From an uncultured Ruminococcus sp. (GTDB taxonomy: Bacteria; Bacillota; Clostridia; Oscillospirales; Acutalibacteraceae): a stretch of DNA of 6,180 nt. Below are positions 1-5,298 of this stretch, piece after piece (the first letter of the stretch is position 1; every line of letters begins with the position of its first letter). Made by a program: the position numbers and the translations under genes. The notes under the pieces are model-generated. The model was not told the DNA's origin. It did no database searches and saw nothing but the letters and a program-made list of their open reading frames with translations. Location of the stretch: the NCBI GenBank assembly GCA_902783815.1, contig CACZSM010000112.1:1-6180 (forward strand), read 5' to 3'.

Positions 1-129
1 GATTTCCTTGCATATCGTGGTAAGCATCTTTTCGACTCTTTCCCGCTCCGAGGACTGTATTATTATCAACGGAGTTCTGGCATATATGTAGTTTTTTACT
101 TCCTTCATTGTGTCTTTATAATTACTCAT
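1..129 (-). CDS. N-terminal fragment of a putative AAA-family ATPase (partial)
   Basis: An open frame starts at the ATG at 129-127 and stays open for 43 codons to the left edge, so only the N-terminus is present. Residues 13-40 contain NYIYARTPLIII followed by SSERERVEKMLTTICKE. This resembles the short N-terminal module of Ycf46-like/FtsH-type AAA ATPases, where an 'I.ARyPLIy..T.EE.Rv' pattern precedes the ATPase core. The Walker A and B motifs would lie outside the window, so ATPase activity is inferred from family resemblance only. The start overlaps the end of the upstream 169-residue gene by 8 nt (ATGAGTAA). No strong Shine-Dalgarno site precedes it, only an A-rich stretch with GTGAG, so translation is probably coupled. 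In the operon it would be the energy-using component. The start is well supported; the family call is moderate. Confidence 0.7.
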   Translation of the reverse strand, partial: MSNYKDTMKEVKNYIYARTPLIIIQSSERERVEKMLTTICKEI

Positions 130-631
130 AGCTTTTTTTCTCACTATCTCCGAACAAGCGGATTTTTTTTATCATATACAACTGATCCTCAAGGATCACA
201 CTTCCGGATTCCATGCAGGATGTGTATATACTTTTTATAGCTTTTTTCCAGTGATCTCTTGCATTCGCTATTACGGAATCTCTGAGACTCATGCGAAATT
301 CAATGCTCATGAACCGAAGTTCTTCAAAAAACAGGCAAGCTGAAAACTGCTTTGCAAGCAGACGGAAAGGTTCGTATATTCTGTCATATTCACAATATGA
401 CAGATACATCTCAAGTGTTTTTCCGAATTCTCTGAGAAAATTTTTAAGCAGGATATTTTCCGTCTTAATAAGCTGATTTTCAAAATATTCAATCGTAGCA
501 CCAGAATCTGTACAGCAGCCTTTCCTGAGCTGCTGCAGTTTTTCCAGATCTACCTTCTTTGTCTGGAGCAGATCGAACCATTCCAGCCATTCAGCATAGC
601 AGGTAGGTATTTTTAATTCCTCACTGCTCAT
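122..631 (-). CDS. Hypothetical helical protein, 169 aa
   Basis: The frame runs from ATG at 631-629 to TAA at 124-122. I do not recognise a named family. The sequence is rich in Leu, Glu, Lys and aromatic residues and is predicted all-helical by eye. Near the N-terminus, IPTCYAEWLEWFDLLQ (residues 8-23) resembles a 'P..Y.EWL...D.L' opening, and the C-terminus has EDQLYMIKKIRLF near residues 147-160. There is no signal peptide and no membrane segment, so it is probably cytoplasmic. The start overlaps the stop of the upstream 59-aa gene in an ATGA junction, has no Shine-Dalgarno site of its own, and is likely translated by re-initiation. Its stop overlaps the start of the downstream AAA-like gene by 8 nt. 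This tight coupling suggests equimolar production and a physical partnership with both neighbours, perhaps as an adaptor for the ATPase (inference). Confidence 0.85.
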   Translation of the reverse strand: MSSEELKIPTCYAEWLEWFDLLQTKKVDLEKLQQLRKGCCTDSGATIEYFENQLIKTENILLKNFLREFGKTLEMYLSYCEYDRIYEPFRLLAKQFSACLFFEELRFMSIEFRMSLRDSVIANARDHWKKAIKSIYTSCMESGSVILEDQLYMIKKIRLFGDSEKKSYE

Positions 632-807
632 TTCAGGAATTTAAGCGGCGGTTCAAGATTCCACGAAGGAAGCTTTTTATTCATTTCCTTCAATCTCTCA
701 TCTGAGGCTCTGTCGCTTGTATCGACAGCATCCTCGCCGTAGTTATCCCTGAGCTTATCCTGCATCATTGCTGCAAAATCCAGATCGTCATTATTAGGTG
801 TAGCCAT
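628..807 (-). CDS. Small hypothetical protein, 59 aa, with C-terminal WNLEPP motif
   Basis: ATG at 807-805 opens a 59-codon frame ending in TGA at 630-628. It is preceded by a good AAGGAG site with 8-nt spacing, which supports it being real. The protein starts MATPNNDDLDFAAMM, is acidic and polar in its first 40 residues, and ends with LPSWNLEPPLKFLK. The Trp and the EPP near the C-terminus stand out against the otherwise low-complexity chain and look like a short conserved docking motif. There is no signal peptide, membrane span or enzyme motif. The stop codon overlaps the ATG of the 169-aa gene (ATGA), so the two are translationally coupled. I infer a small adaptor or regulatory subunit of the same complex; no family is recognised. 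Confidence 0.8.
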   Translation of the reverse strand: MATPNNDDLDFAAMMQDKLRDNYGEDAVDTSDRASDERLKEMNKKLPSWNLEPPLKFLK

Positions 808-815
808 ATCAATTA

Positions 816-821
816 CTCCTT
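816..821 (-). promoter_or_regulatory. Ribosome binding site of the 59-aa gene
   Basis: On the minus strand AAGGAG lies 8 nt before the ATG at 807. It is the only good Shine-Dalgarno site for the three overlapping genes 59 aa, 169 aa and AAA-like. Ribosomes probably load here and re-initiate at the two downstream overlaps. Confidence 0.8.
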
Positions 822-822
822 T

Positions 823-996
823 TTATTTTTTTATCCATCTGATATCGTTCATATCTATCGGCCGCATTAGCTTTTGATCCTTAAGTTTTTCCATAATCCA
901 GAAAAAAGCCTTGAATGCCATGCCTTATTCCACAAAGTATTCAAGAAAACACGACAAAACCGGTATCGGTCTGAACATCCGATAAATACCTTTTTG
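823..996 (-). pseudogene. Possible decayed small reading frame in the gap after the 546-aa gene
   Basis: The stretch 808-1066 has no intact gene of convincing quality. One minus-strand frame is open from about 996 to 823 except for a single TAA at 927-925. Before the stop it reads SQKGIYRMFRPIPVLSCF and after it MAFKAFFWIMEKLKDQK, continuing to RPIDMNDIRWIKK at the TAA at 825-823. The second half could be a 32-aa ORF (ATG at 921), but it has no usable ribosome binding site. A competing 51-codon frame (1022-867, starting METRFILDLKK) overlaps it and also lacks a good site. The mixture of protein-like segments, frame changes and one stop suggests a degraded gene or mobile-element remnant. Chance open frames in AT-rich DNA are the alternative. 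Confidence 0.3.
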
Positions 997-1066
997 AGAT
1001 CAAGAATAAACCTCGTTTCCATCTGTTCTGCCGTATTTCCGTAAAGTATCTTTTTTCGGCTTTATA

Positions 1067-2707
1067 TTATATAAAGTTCAGTTTTGAGATAACATCGTCC
1101 TTCTTGCGTATATTCTCCGTAAAGAATCTCTGGAACTCAACGATCTGTGCGATCGTGCCTTCAAGATTATATACAGCCGTTTCGACTCTTACCTTGAATT
1201 TCTTTTTACCATCGATAATTCTGTATGCAAGAGCTCCTGCGGAAGCCAGCATAAGCACGATTCCAACTATCAAAACAAAATTAAAGCCGGATTCAACCAG
1301 TTTTATCACTGAAGCCACTGTAACTATCAGCGATATAAAGAATATGATAAGCAGTACGATATTGAATGTATTTACGCAGATAAGTTTGAATTTATTATTT
1401 TCAAAATAGTTCTGCAAAGCAGTTCTCTGTTCATCGAGATCTCTTCCATTGCTTGTGGAGCTCCATTCATCAATACTAAGATTATACTGCAACGGACATC
1501 TTTCTCTGACCTTTATGGTCCAGTTTTCAAGGGCACTCTTGAACCATTCTCTTGTATTTCTCAGACCGAACTTTCTTACCTGTACATTTGTCTGCCCATC
1601 ATCAGAATAAACAGCCCAGTCGATCATCTGCTTACCTATATTGAAGCCTTCTTTTCTAAGGCTCTGTATTTCTTCATACTGAACCTCAGCCTTTGCCGTA
1701 TCACCCTCATTATCAATAATGAGCCTGTAATACTGCTGTTCTTCCTTAAGCTCTCTTTCTTCCTCGTCGTAATTTGTGATAAGGCTGTTCAGAACAGCAT
1801 CAACACGGCTTTTATAGTTTTCCTCTGTCTGAACTTGCTCATCAACATTCAGCTCATCCATCAACTGTATAAACTTGTCATACTTTGATACTTCAGCAAA
1901 ACTCTTTTCAACTTCATCTGCATTAGTGCAGAACGCCTGTATCATTTCATAACCGCTTTTTGTTTTTATCGGACTGTTTTCAAAATAAGCCTCATACCTG
2001 TTTACAAGCTCCTGACATATTTCTGCATCCTCAGATATTATCTTTATCCATTCATTCAGAATAGAAGCCACTTCGTGTTCAAGCTGTTTATCCTTGCCAA
2101 AGATACCTCCCATAAATGCCTGTATCATTACGGCTGTTTCCTGCTGCAGCATAACAGGATTCAGTGTGTGACAATAAGCCTTGAACCATTCCCTTGCTGT
2201 CTGTATCCTGTCAAATCTCAGATTAAGAAGGCAGAAAAAGAGCGATGTCTTTATCTTATCTTTTCTCGCACTTTCCGCAAGAGCATTTTTTGCGACCTCC
2301 GGATAGTTGTTTACCCATGCTGTTACAGCAAGAAGTGCATATGAAAGCCAGTATCTTGAACTTGTTATCCACAATTCCTCTGACAATTCTTCAATTGTAG
2401 TGTTTCGTACAAGGTTAATGTCAAAATCTCTGACTATACCTATTATAGTCTTACGGATAGCATCGTAATTTCCGAACTGCTCTTTTATGACCTGATCCAG
2501 ACGCATGATATTCTCATGTGCGATCTGTTTCTCTTCGCCGTGCATGATATCCTGTCGGAACTGCTCAACTCTATTATATACATTTTCGGCAACATCCTGA
2601 ACCCTTTTTGTAGAAGTGTCAACATTGTTTACATGAACATTCACCTGAGATTCAAAGGACTCTACCGAATTGTTCAGATTGTAAATAGCATTACTTACAT
2701 TAGACAT
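1067..2707 (-). CDS. Membrane-anchored helical scaffold-like protein, 546 aa (paralogue of upstream gene)
   Basis: ATG at 2707 follows a GGAGG site with 9-nt spacing; the stop is TAA at 1069-1067. Residues 1-60 are polar, coiled-coil-like (repeated Asn/Val/Glu heptad-type pattern). Residues about 80-440 are helical, with YWLSYALLAVTAW (119-131) and LLNLRFDR (160-167) in a TPR-like helical-repeat region. A second region (about 305-365) has NYDEEE, a GDTAKAE turn and DWAVYSDD. Two strong hydrophobic helices at about 447-468 and 475-496, separated by a short loop, form a membrane hairpin. The following 50 residues are charged, so both termini should face the cytoplasm. There is no signal peptide. 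It is clearly related to the 581-aa product encoded just upstream (18-nt gap). No named family is assigned; I have the impression that relatives of this architecture occur in other Firmicutes and Actinobacteria. A structural or scaffold role at the membrane is inferred. Confidence 0.9.
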   Translation of the reverse strand: MSNVSNAIYNLNNSVESFESQVNVHVNNVDTSTKRVQDVAENVYNRVEQFRQDIMHGEEKQIAHENIMRLDQVIKEQFGNYDAIRKTIIGIVRDFDINLVRNTTIEELSEELWITSSRYWLSYALLAVTAWVNNYPEVAKNALAESARKDKIKTSLFFCLLNLRFDRIQTAREWFKAYCHTLNPVMLQQETAVMIQAFMGGIFGKDKQLEHEVASILNEWIKIISEDAEICQELVNRYEAYFENSPIKTKSGYEMIQAFCTNADEVEKSFAEVSKYDKFIQLMDELNVDEQVQTEENYKSRVDAVLNSLITNYDEEERELKEEQQYYRLIIDNEGDTAKAEVQYEEIQSLRKEGFNIGKQMIDWAVYSDDGQTNVQVRKFGLRNTREWFKSALENWTIKVRERCPLQYNLSIDEWSSTSNGRDLDEQRTALQNYFENNKFKLICVNTFNIVLLIIFFISLIVTVASVIKLVESGFNFVLIVGIVLMLASAGALAYRIIDGKKKFKVRVETAVYNLEGTIAQIVEFQRFFTENIRKKDDVISKLNFI

Positions 2708-2725
2708 TCTTTTATACCTCCATCA

Positions 2726-4471
2726 TCAGAACTTATCAATTGAGCTTTTCAGATCTTCTATAGTACCAAAGCCTCTATGTACAAGCGTTCTCCATGCAGC
2801 CAATTCATCAACTGCACTTTTCAGCTTTAATACAGACAGTCGGCAGTATTCCCTAAGCATCTGCACCTTATCGACCCAGCGTCTCCATACAAGGAATCCA
2901 CTGACTACTCCAAGCACGATACCAAGTGTCAGCAATACAGGGAATACTTCTGATCCTATGGTAAGTCCTGCCACAGCGAGTATAATAACTGCTGCCACAA
3001 GCATTATAAGAAATACCTTCATTAGTTTGTCGCTCATAACAAACTTTATCTTTCGTTTATCGAACTCCCTGTCCATATCTACTATAGTCTGATCAACAGT
3101 ATTTTCATCGCACTCCGCTTCATACGGCGGCACTTCTGATGTTACTGAGATTACCAGCTTATACTTCTCTTTCAGAGTTTCAAACCTATCCTCAAAATAT
3201 TTGACCATGCCAGACTGTATTCTGTCTTTCAGATATCTGAGGGCAAATTTCTTTACCATGATATCCGTCTTCCTCGGATCCTCAGAAAGAGCCCATCCAA
3301 GCAGGAGATCTCCGAATGTCTTTTTAACACCTAAATCACCGTAAAGTTCATTATACTTTGCACTTGCCTTACTGGTGTTTCCTTTTGCTGCTATAATAGC
3401 TTCATTATATTTTAATGCTTTTACTACCTTGAATTCCTCATCATCATAGTCATTAATAAGGTTGTAAAGAATGTTTTCGATCTGTTCGTGAAGGTTTTCA
3501 CCCTTATCTTCTTCTATCTGATAAATATCATCAAAGTATTTTGCCAGAACCGCTATTTTTTCCATATCACTCAGCAGTTCAAGCATCTCCTTGTATTCCG
3601 GACAAGTTTCCTTTAATGTCGGATACTGCTCGGAAGTAACAGTAATATAATTCTGAGCAAAAGTATAGCCTTTATTGACGACCTTTTTACTGAAATCAAC
3701 TGATGTTACTTCTGTCTGAGCCATCATATCATTAAAATATTTAGTTGCCATATCTGTAAGTGCCTTATCATTTCTCATTGCACCAACAAGATAGGCATGA
3801 AGCACATGCTGCCATTCCTCGCCAAGATTATTCGCATCGGATTTTTCAAGCAGTGTTATATACCAGTTTCTCGCAACATCTACCCTGCCAAAACGCAGAT
3901 TTATCAGCATATAAAAAACACAGCTTTTATACGCATCCATCATCATGGCACGATTCATTGCCCTGTATGCAGCCTCCTGCTCATCGCTTGCCCAAAGCAT
4001 TACGGACATCGCTGCATATGCGAGCCAATAGTCTGTATTTTTAAGATAAACCTTTTCAACCTTTTTCCTCATTGATTTATCCGATACTATGTGTGCATCC
4101 AGACCTATGACAAATCCGAGCGTTATCCTTCGCAGTTCATGATAAAAAGCAAACTTCGTATAATACTCATCATTATACTTTGTCATCATCTTTGATGCTT
4201 CAGAAAGATTTTTGAACAGAAAATAATGTTCTGTAACATCTGTGAGAAGATCAAAAAGCTTCGTTATGATATCATCAGCATCTGATACCTCATCTGCAAG
4301 AAAATGAACCCTGGAGGTTGCATGGTTTCCGACCTGACTAATATTATTTGTCAGTATCTCGCAATTTTGAAGTCCATTTTCCAGTTCCGCACTCAGCATC
4401 TGGTTTTCTGAAACAAGACTATTGTACTCATTCAACAATCGGTTATATTCCTGAACTTCTTCTTCAGTCAT
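2726..4471 (-). CDS. Membrane-anchored helical scaffold-like protein, 581 aa (paralogue of downstream gene)
   Basis: The frame runs from ATG at 4471 to TGA at 2728-2726. An N-terminal coiled-coil-like segment (about residues 1-45, EEEVQEYNRLLNEYNSL) precedes a long helical domain. DYWLAYAAMSVMLW (147-160) and LINLRFGRVDVARNW (189-203) match the corresponding TPR-like motifs of the 546-aa paralogue. LINDYDDEE (338-346), GNTSKASAKYNEL (364-376) and LLGWALSEDP (390-399) match its second conserved region. Hydrophobic helices at about 484-504 and 508-528 form a C-terminal membrane hairpin, followed by about 50 charged residues. The start is fixed by an in-frame ATG-TGA immediately upstream (4477-4472), so translation cannot begin earlier in this frame. 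The site is an unusual AAAAAGGGGG with 9-nt spacing. Upstream, the MITE-like element separates it from the 160-aa gene. The two paralogues may form a heteromeric membrane assembly (inference). Confidence 0.9.
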   Translation of the reverse strand: MTEEEVQEYNRLLNEYNSLVSENQMLSAELENGLQNCEILTNNISQVGNHATSRVHFLADEVSDADDIITKLFDLLTDVTEHYFLFKNLSEASKMMTKYNDEYYTKFAFYHELRRITLGFVIGLDAHIVSDKSMRKKVEKVYLKNTDYWLAYAAMSVMLWASDEQEAAYRAMNRAMMMDAYKSCVFYMLINLRFGRVDVARNWYITLLEKSDANNLGEEWQHVLHAYLVGAMRNDKALTDMATKYFNDMMAQTEVTSVDFSKKVVNKGYTFAQNYITVTSEQYPTLKETCPEYKEMLELLSDMEKIAVLAKYFDDIYQIEEDKGENLHEQIENILYNLINDYDDEEFKVVKALKYNEAIIAAKGNTSKASAKYNELYGDLGVKKTFGDLLLGWALSEDPRKTDIMVKKFALRYLKDRIQSGMVKYFEDRFETLKEKYKLVISVTSEVPPYEAECDENTVDQTIVDMDREFDKRKIKFVMSDKLMKVFLIMLVAAVIILAVAGLTIGSEVFPVLLTLGIVLGVVSGFLVWRRWVDKVQMLREYCRLSVLKLKSAVDELAAWRTLVHRGFGTIEDLKSSIDKF

Positions 4472-4480
4472 TCACATATT

Positions 4481-4490
4481 CCCCCTTTTT
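4481..4490 (-). promoter_or_regulatory. Unusual ribosome binding site of the 581-aa gene with preceding start-stop
   Basis: On the minus strand the only purine-rich site is AAAAAGGGGG, ending 9 nt before the ATG at 4471. An ATG directly followed by TGA (4477-4472) abuts the real start, giving ATG-TGA-ATG in one frame. The first ATG is too close to the GGGGG (3 nt) to be favoured, but a start-stop pair here could tune initiation. The site survived the nearby element insertion. Confidence 0.5.
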
Positions 4491-4499
4491 ATAGTTTTT

Positions 4500-4504
4500 T
4501 ATTA
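4500..4504. repeat. Target-site duplication TATTA, left copy
   Basis: TATTA directly abuts the left terminal repeat and is repeated at 4776-4780 outside the right terminal repeat. Removing the element plus one copy would leave a spacer of about 30 nt between the two flanking genes, typical of this operon. Confidence 0.75.
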
Positions 4505-4519
4505 CCTGAATCCGTGAAA
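4505..4519 (+). repeat. Left terminal inverted repeat of the MITE-like element
   Basis: CCTGAATCCGTGAAA is the exact reverse complement of 4761-4775. Identity stops at the sixteenth base (C here, T at the other end). Confidence 0.9.
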
Positions 4520-4530
4520 CCTGATTGTAT

Positions 4531-4565
4531 AAAAATGCTTGAAATCCAGTGTTTCAGGCATTTTA
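4531..4565. repeat. AT-rich hairpin inside the element, possible weak terminator
   Basis: AAAAATGCTTGAAA and TTTCAGGCATTTTA form arms of about 13 bp around a 7-nt loop (TCCAGTG). In plus-strand RNA the one internal non-match is a U-G wobble; in minus-strand RNA it is a C-A mismatch. In the operon direction the second arm ends in a run of U, so it could act as a weak bidirectional intrinsic terminator. The stem is poor in GC, so strong termination is doubtful. Confidence 0.4.
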
Positions 4566-4577
4566 TCATATAGGAAC

Positions 4578-4653
4578 CTCTGAAAACCTCCTTCACGCCT
4601 TGCCTACGAAAAAATTTACAGATGCAAACTTATTCGTGTCACGGTTTTCAGAG
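4578..4653. repeat. Internal 11-bp inverted repeat of the element
   Basis: CTCTGAAAACC (4578-4588) pairs perfectly with GGTTTTCAGAG (4643-4653) across a 54-nt loop. Together with the terminal repeats it gives the element a nested, foldable structure, common in MITEs. Confidence 0.6.
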
Positions 4654-4760
4654 AACCCCATATATGATTTTCCACATCCACCTGGTGCAAATCCAATCAC
4701 CAAAGTTTTTGCTGAAAAAGCAGTGTTTATCAGTCTTTCAGCCTTATTTTGCAATTTGAA

Positions 4761-4775
4761 TTTCACGGATTCAGG
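4761..4775 (-). repeat. Right terminal inverted repeat of the MITE-like element
   Basis: TTTCACGGATTCAGG is the exact reverse complement of 4505-4519. It is followed immediately by the target duplication. Confidence 0.9.
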
Positions 4776-4780
4776 TATTA
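4776..4780. repeat. Target-site duplication TATTA, right copy
   Basis: Matches 4500-4504. Bases 4778-4780 are also the TAA stop codon of the 160-aa gene on the minus strand, so the insertion fell exactly at the end of the coding sequence and left the protein intact. Confidence 0.75.
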
Positions 4781-5260
4781 TACAAGATCAAGATCAATAT
4801 AAAACTGCTTGAACCCAACTGACACCATCCGCAGCATCATATACATATAAGCATCATTCAGTTCCTTATCAAAAATACCGGTAACAAGATATTTTTTCAG
4901 GATAAGATCAAATATTGCAAGCGTCTGTTTTTTATATTCAGCGGAGAAAGCTGTATCTTCCTCAGCGCGAAGATCGCACATCAAATCAGCTGCTGCCGAA
5001 GAGAAATCCTTTGCGGAGCAATCATATTCCACAATATCTCCTGTCCTGACATTCATAGTCATCCATTTTGATGGGCGTCTGATATTCTTTTCTTTCAGTT
5101 CCTTCGCCTGATACAGATATATAAATGCACACGCTTCATATTCATTGTTTTCATTTTTTCTGAACACAGGGTTTGAAACTCCGTGAGGAATTTTTTTGCC
5201 TCCAAGTGCAGAAACAGAAAACCTTTTCATTATCTCACGAACATTCATTGCTTGTTCCAT
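4778..5260 (-). CDS. Hypothetical protein, 160 aa
   Basis: ATG at 5260-5258 is chosen because an excellent AGGAGG lies 5 nt upstream. A TTG seven codons further up would place that site inside the coding region. The stop is TAA at 4780-4778. The protein begins MEQAMNVREIMKRFSVSALGG and has no signal peptide or membrane span. Residues about 20-80 look like an alpha/beta part (KKIPHGVSNPVFRK, EACAFIYLYQ, KWMTMNVRTGDIVEYD). Residues about 85-160 look helical, including KKYLVTGIFDKELNDAY. I do not recognise a family. It starts 38 nt after the stop of the C39-like gene and is probably co-transcribed with it. As a small soluble product beside a peptidase-like repeat protein it could be a chaperone, inhibitor or immunity partner, but this rests on position only. 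Confidence 0.85.
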   Translation of the reverse strand: MEQAMNVREIMKRFSVSALGGKKIPHGVSNPVFRKNENNEYEACAFIYLYQAKELKEKNIRRPSKWMTMNVRTGDIVEYDCSAKDFSSAAADLMCDLRAEEDTAFSAEYKKQTLAIFDLILKKYLVTGIFDKELNDAYMYMMLRMVSVGFKQFYIDLDLV

Positions 5261-5265
5261 AAATA

Positions 5266-5271
5266 CCTCCT
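5266..5271 (-). promoter_or_regulatory. Ribosome binding site deciding the start of the 160-aa gene
   Basis: AGGAGG on the minus strand sits 5 nt before ATG at 5260. It argues against the upstream in-frame TTG at 5281, which would add seven residues. Confidence 0.85.
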
Positions 5272-5298
5272 GAATACTCAAAAATACTGTTTATCGTA

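Larger units (their letters stand above)
4505..4775. mobile_element. MITE-like non-autonomous element, 271 bp, possibly IS1380-family related
   Basis: CCTGAATCCGTGAAA at 4505-4519 is repeated perfectly in inverse orientation at 4761-4775. Directly outside both ends is the same 5-bp sequence TATTA (4500-4504 and 4776-4780), the mark of a transposition event. The element is too short to encode a transposase, so it would be moved in trans. Ends starting with CCT and 5-bp AT-rich duplications are known for IS1380-family elements such as ISEcp1; assignment to that family is an inference. Inside are two further inverted repeats (4578-4588 with 4643-4653, and 4531-4565). The insertion site is the short spacer between the 160-aa and 581-aa genes, and the right-hand TATTA includes the stop codon of the 160-aa gene without changing it. 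No convincing promoter was found inside. Confidence 0.85.

Noticed and set aside
307..501. Minus-strand 64-codon frame within the 169-aa gene
   Set aside because: It is a different frame nested inside a well-supported coupled gene and has no ribosome site of its own.
965..995. Intrinsic terminator after the 546-aa gene
   Set aside because: The TATCGG/CCGATA stem is short, interrupted and followed only by GGTTTTG. It is too weak to call a terminator.
3760..4075. Plus-strand open frames of 92-94 codons
   Set aside because: They are antisense to the 581-aa gene, lie opposite its conserved helical motifs and have no initiation signals.
4505..4775. Riboswitch or structured non-coding RNA instead of a mobile element
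   Set aside because: Perfect terminal inverted repeats together with a flanking 5-bp direct duplication are explained far better by transposition.
4549..4812. Plus-strand 87-codon open frame covering the MITE-like element
   Set aside because: It crosses the element border and runs into the antisense of the 160-aa gene, with no ribosome binding site, so it is not likely a gene.
5261..5281. Upstream TTG start adding seven residues to the 160-aa protein
   Set aside because: The AGGAGG at 5266-5271 would then be inside the coding region and no site precedes the TTG; the ATG at 5260 has ideal context.
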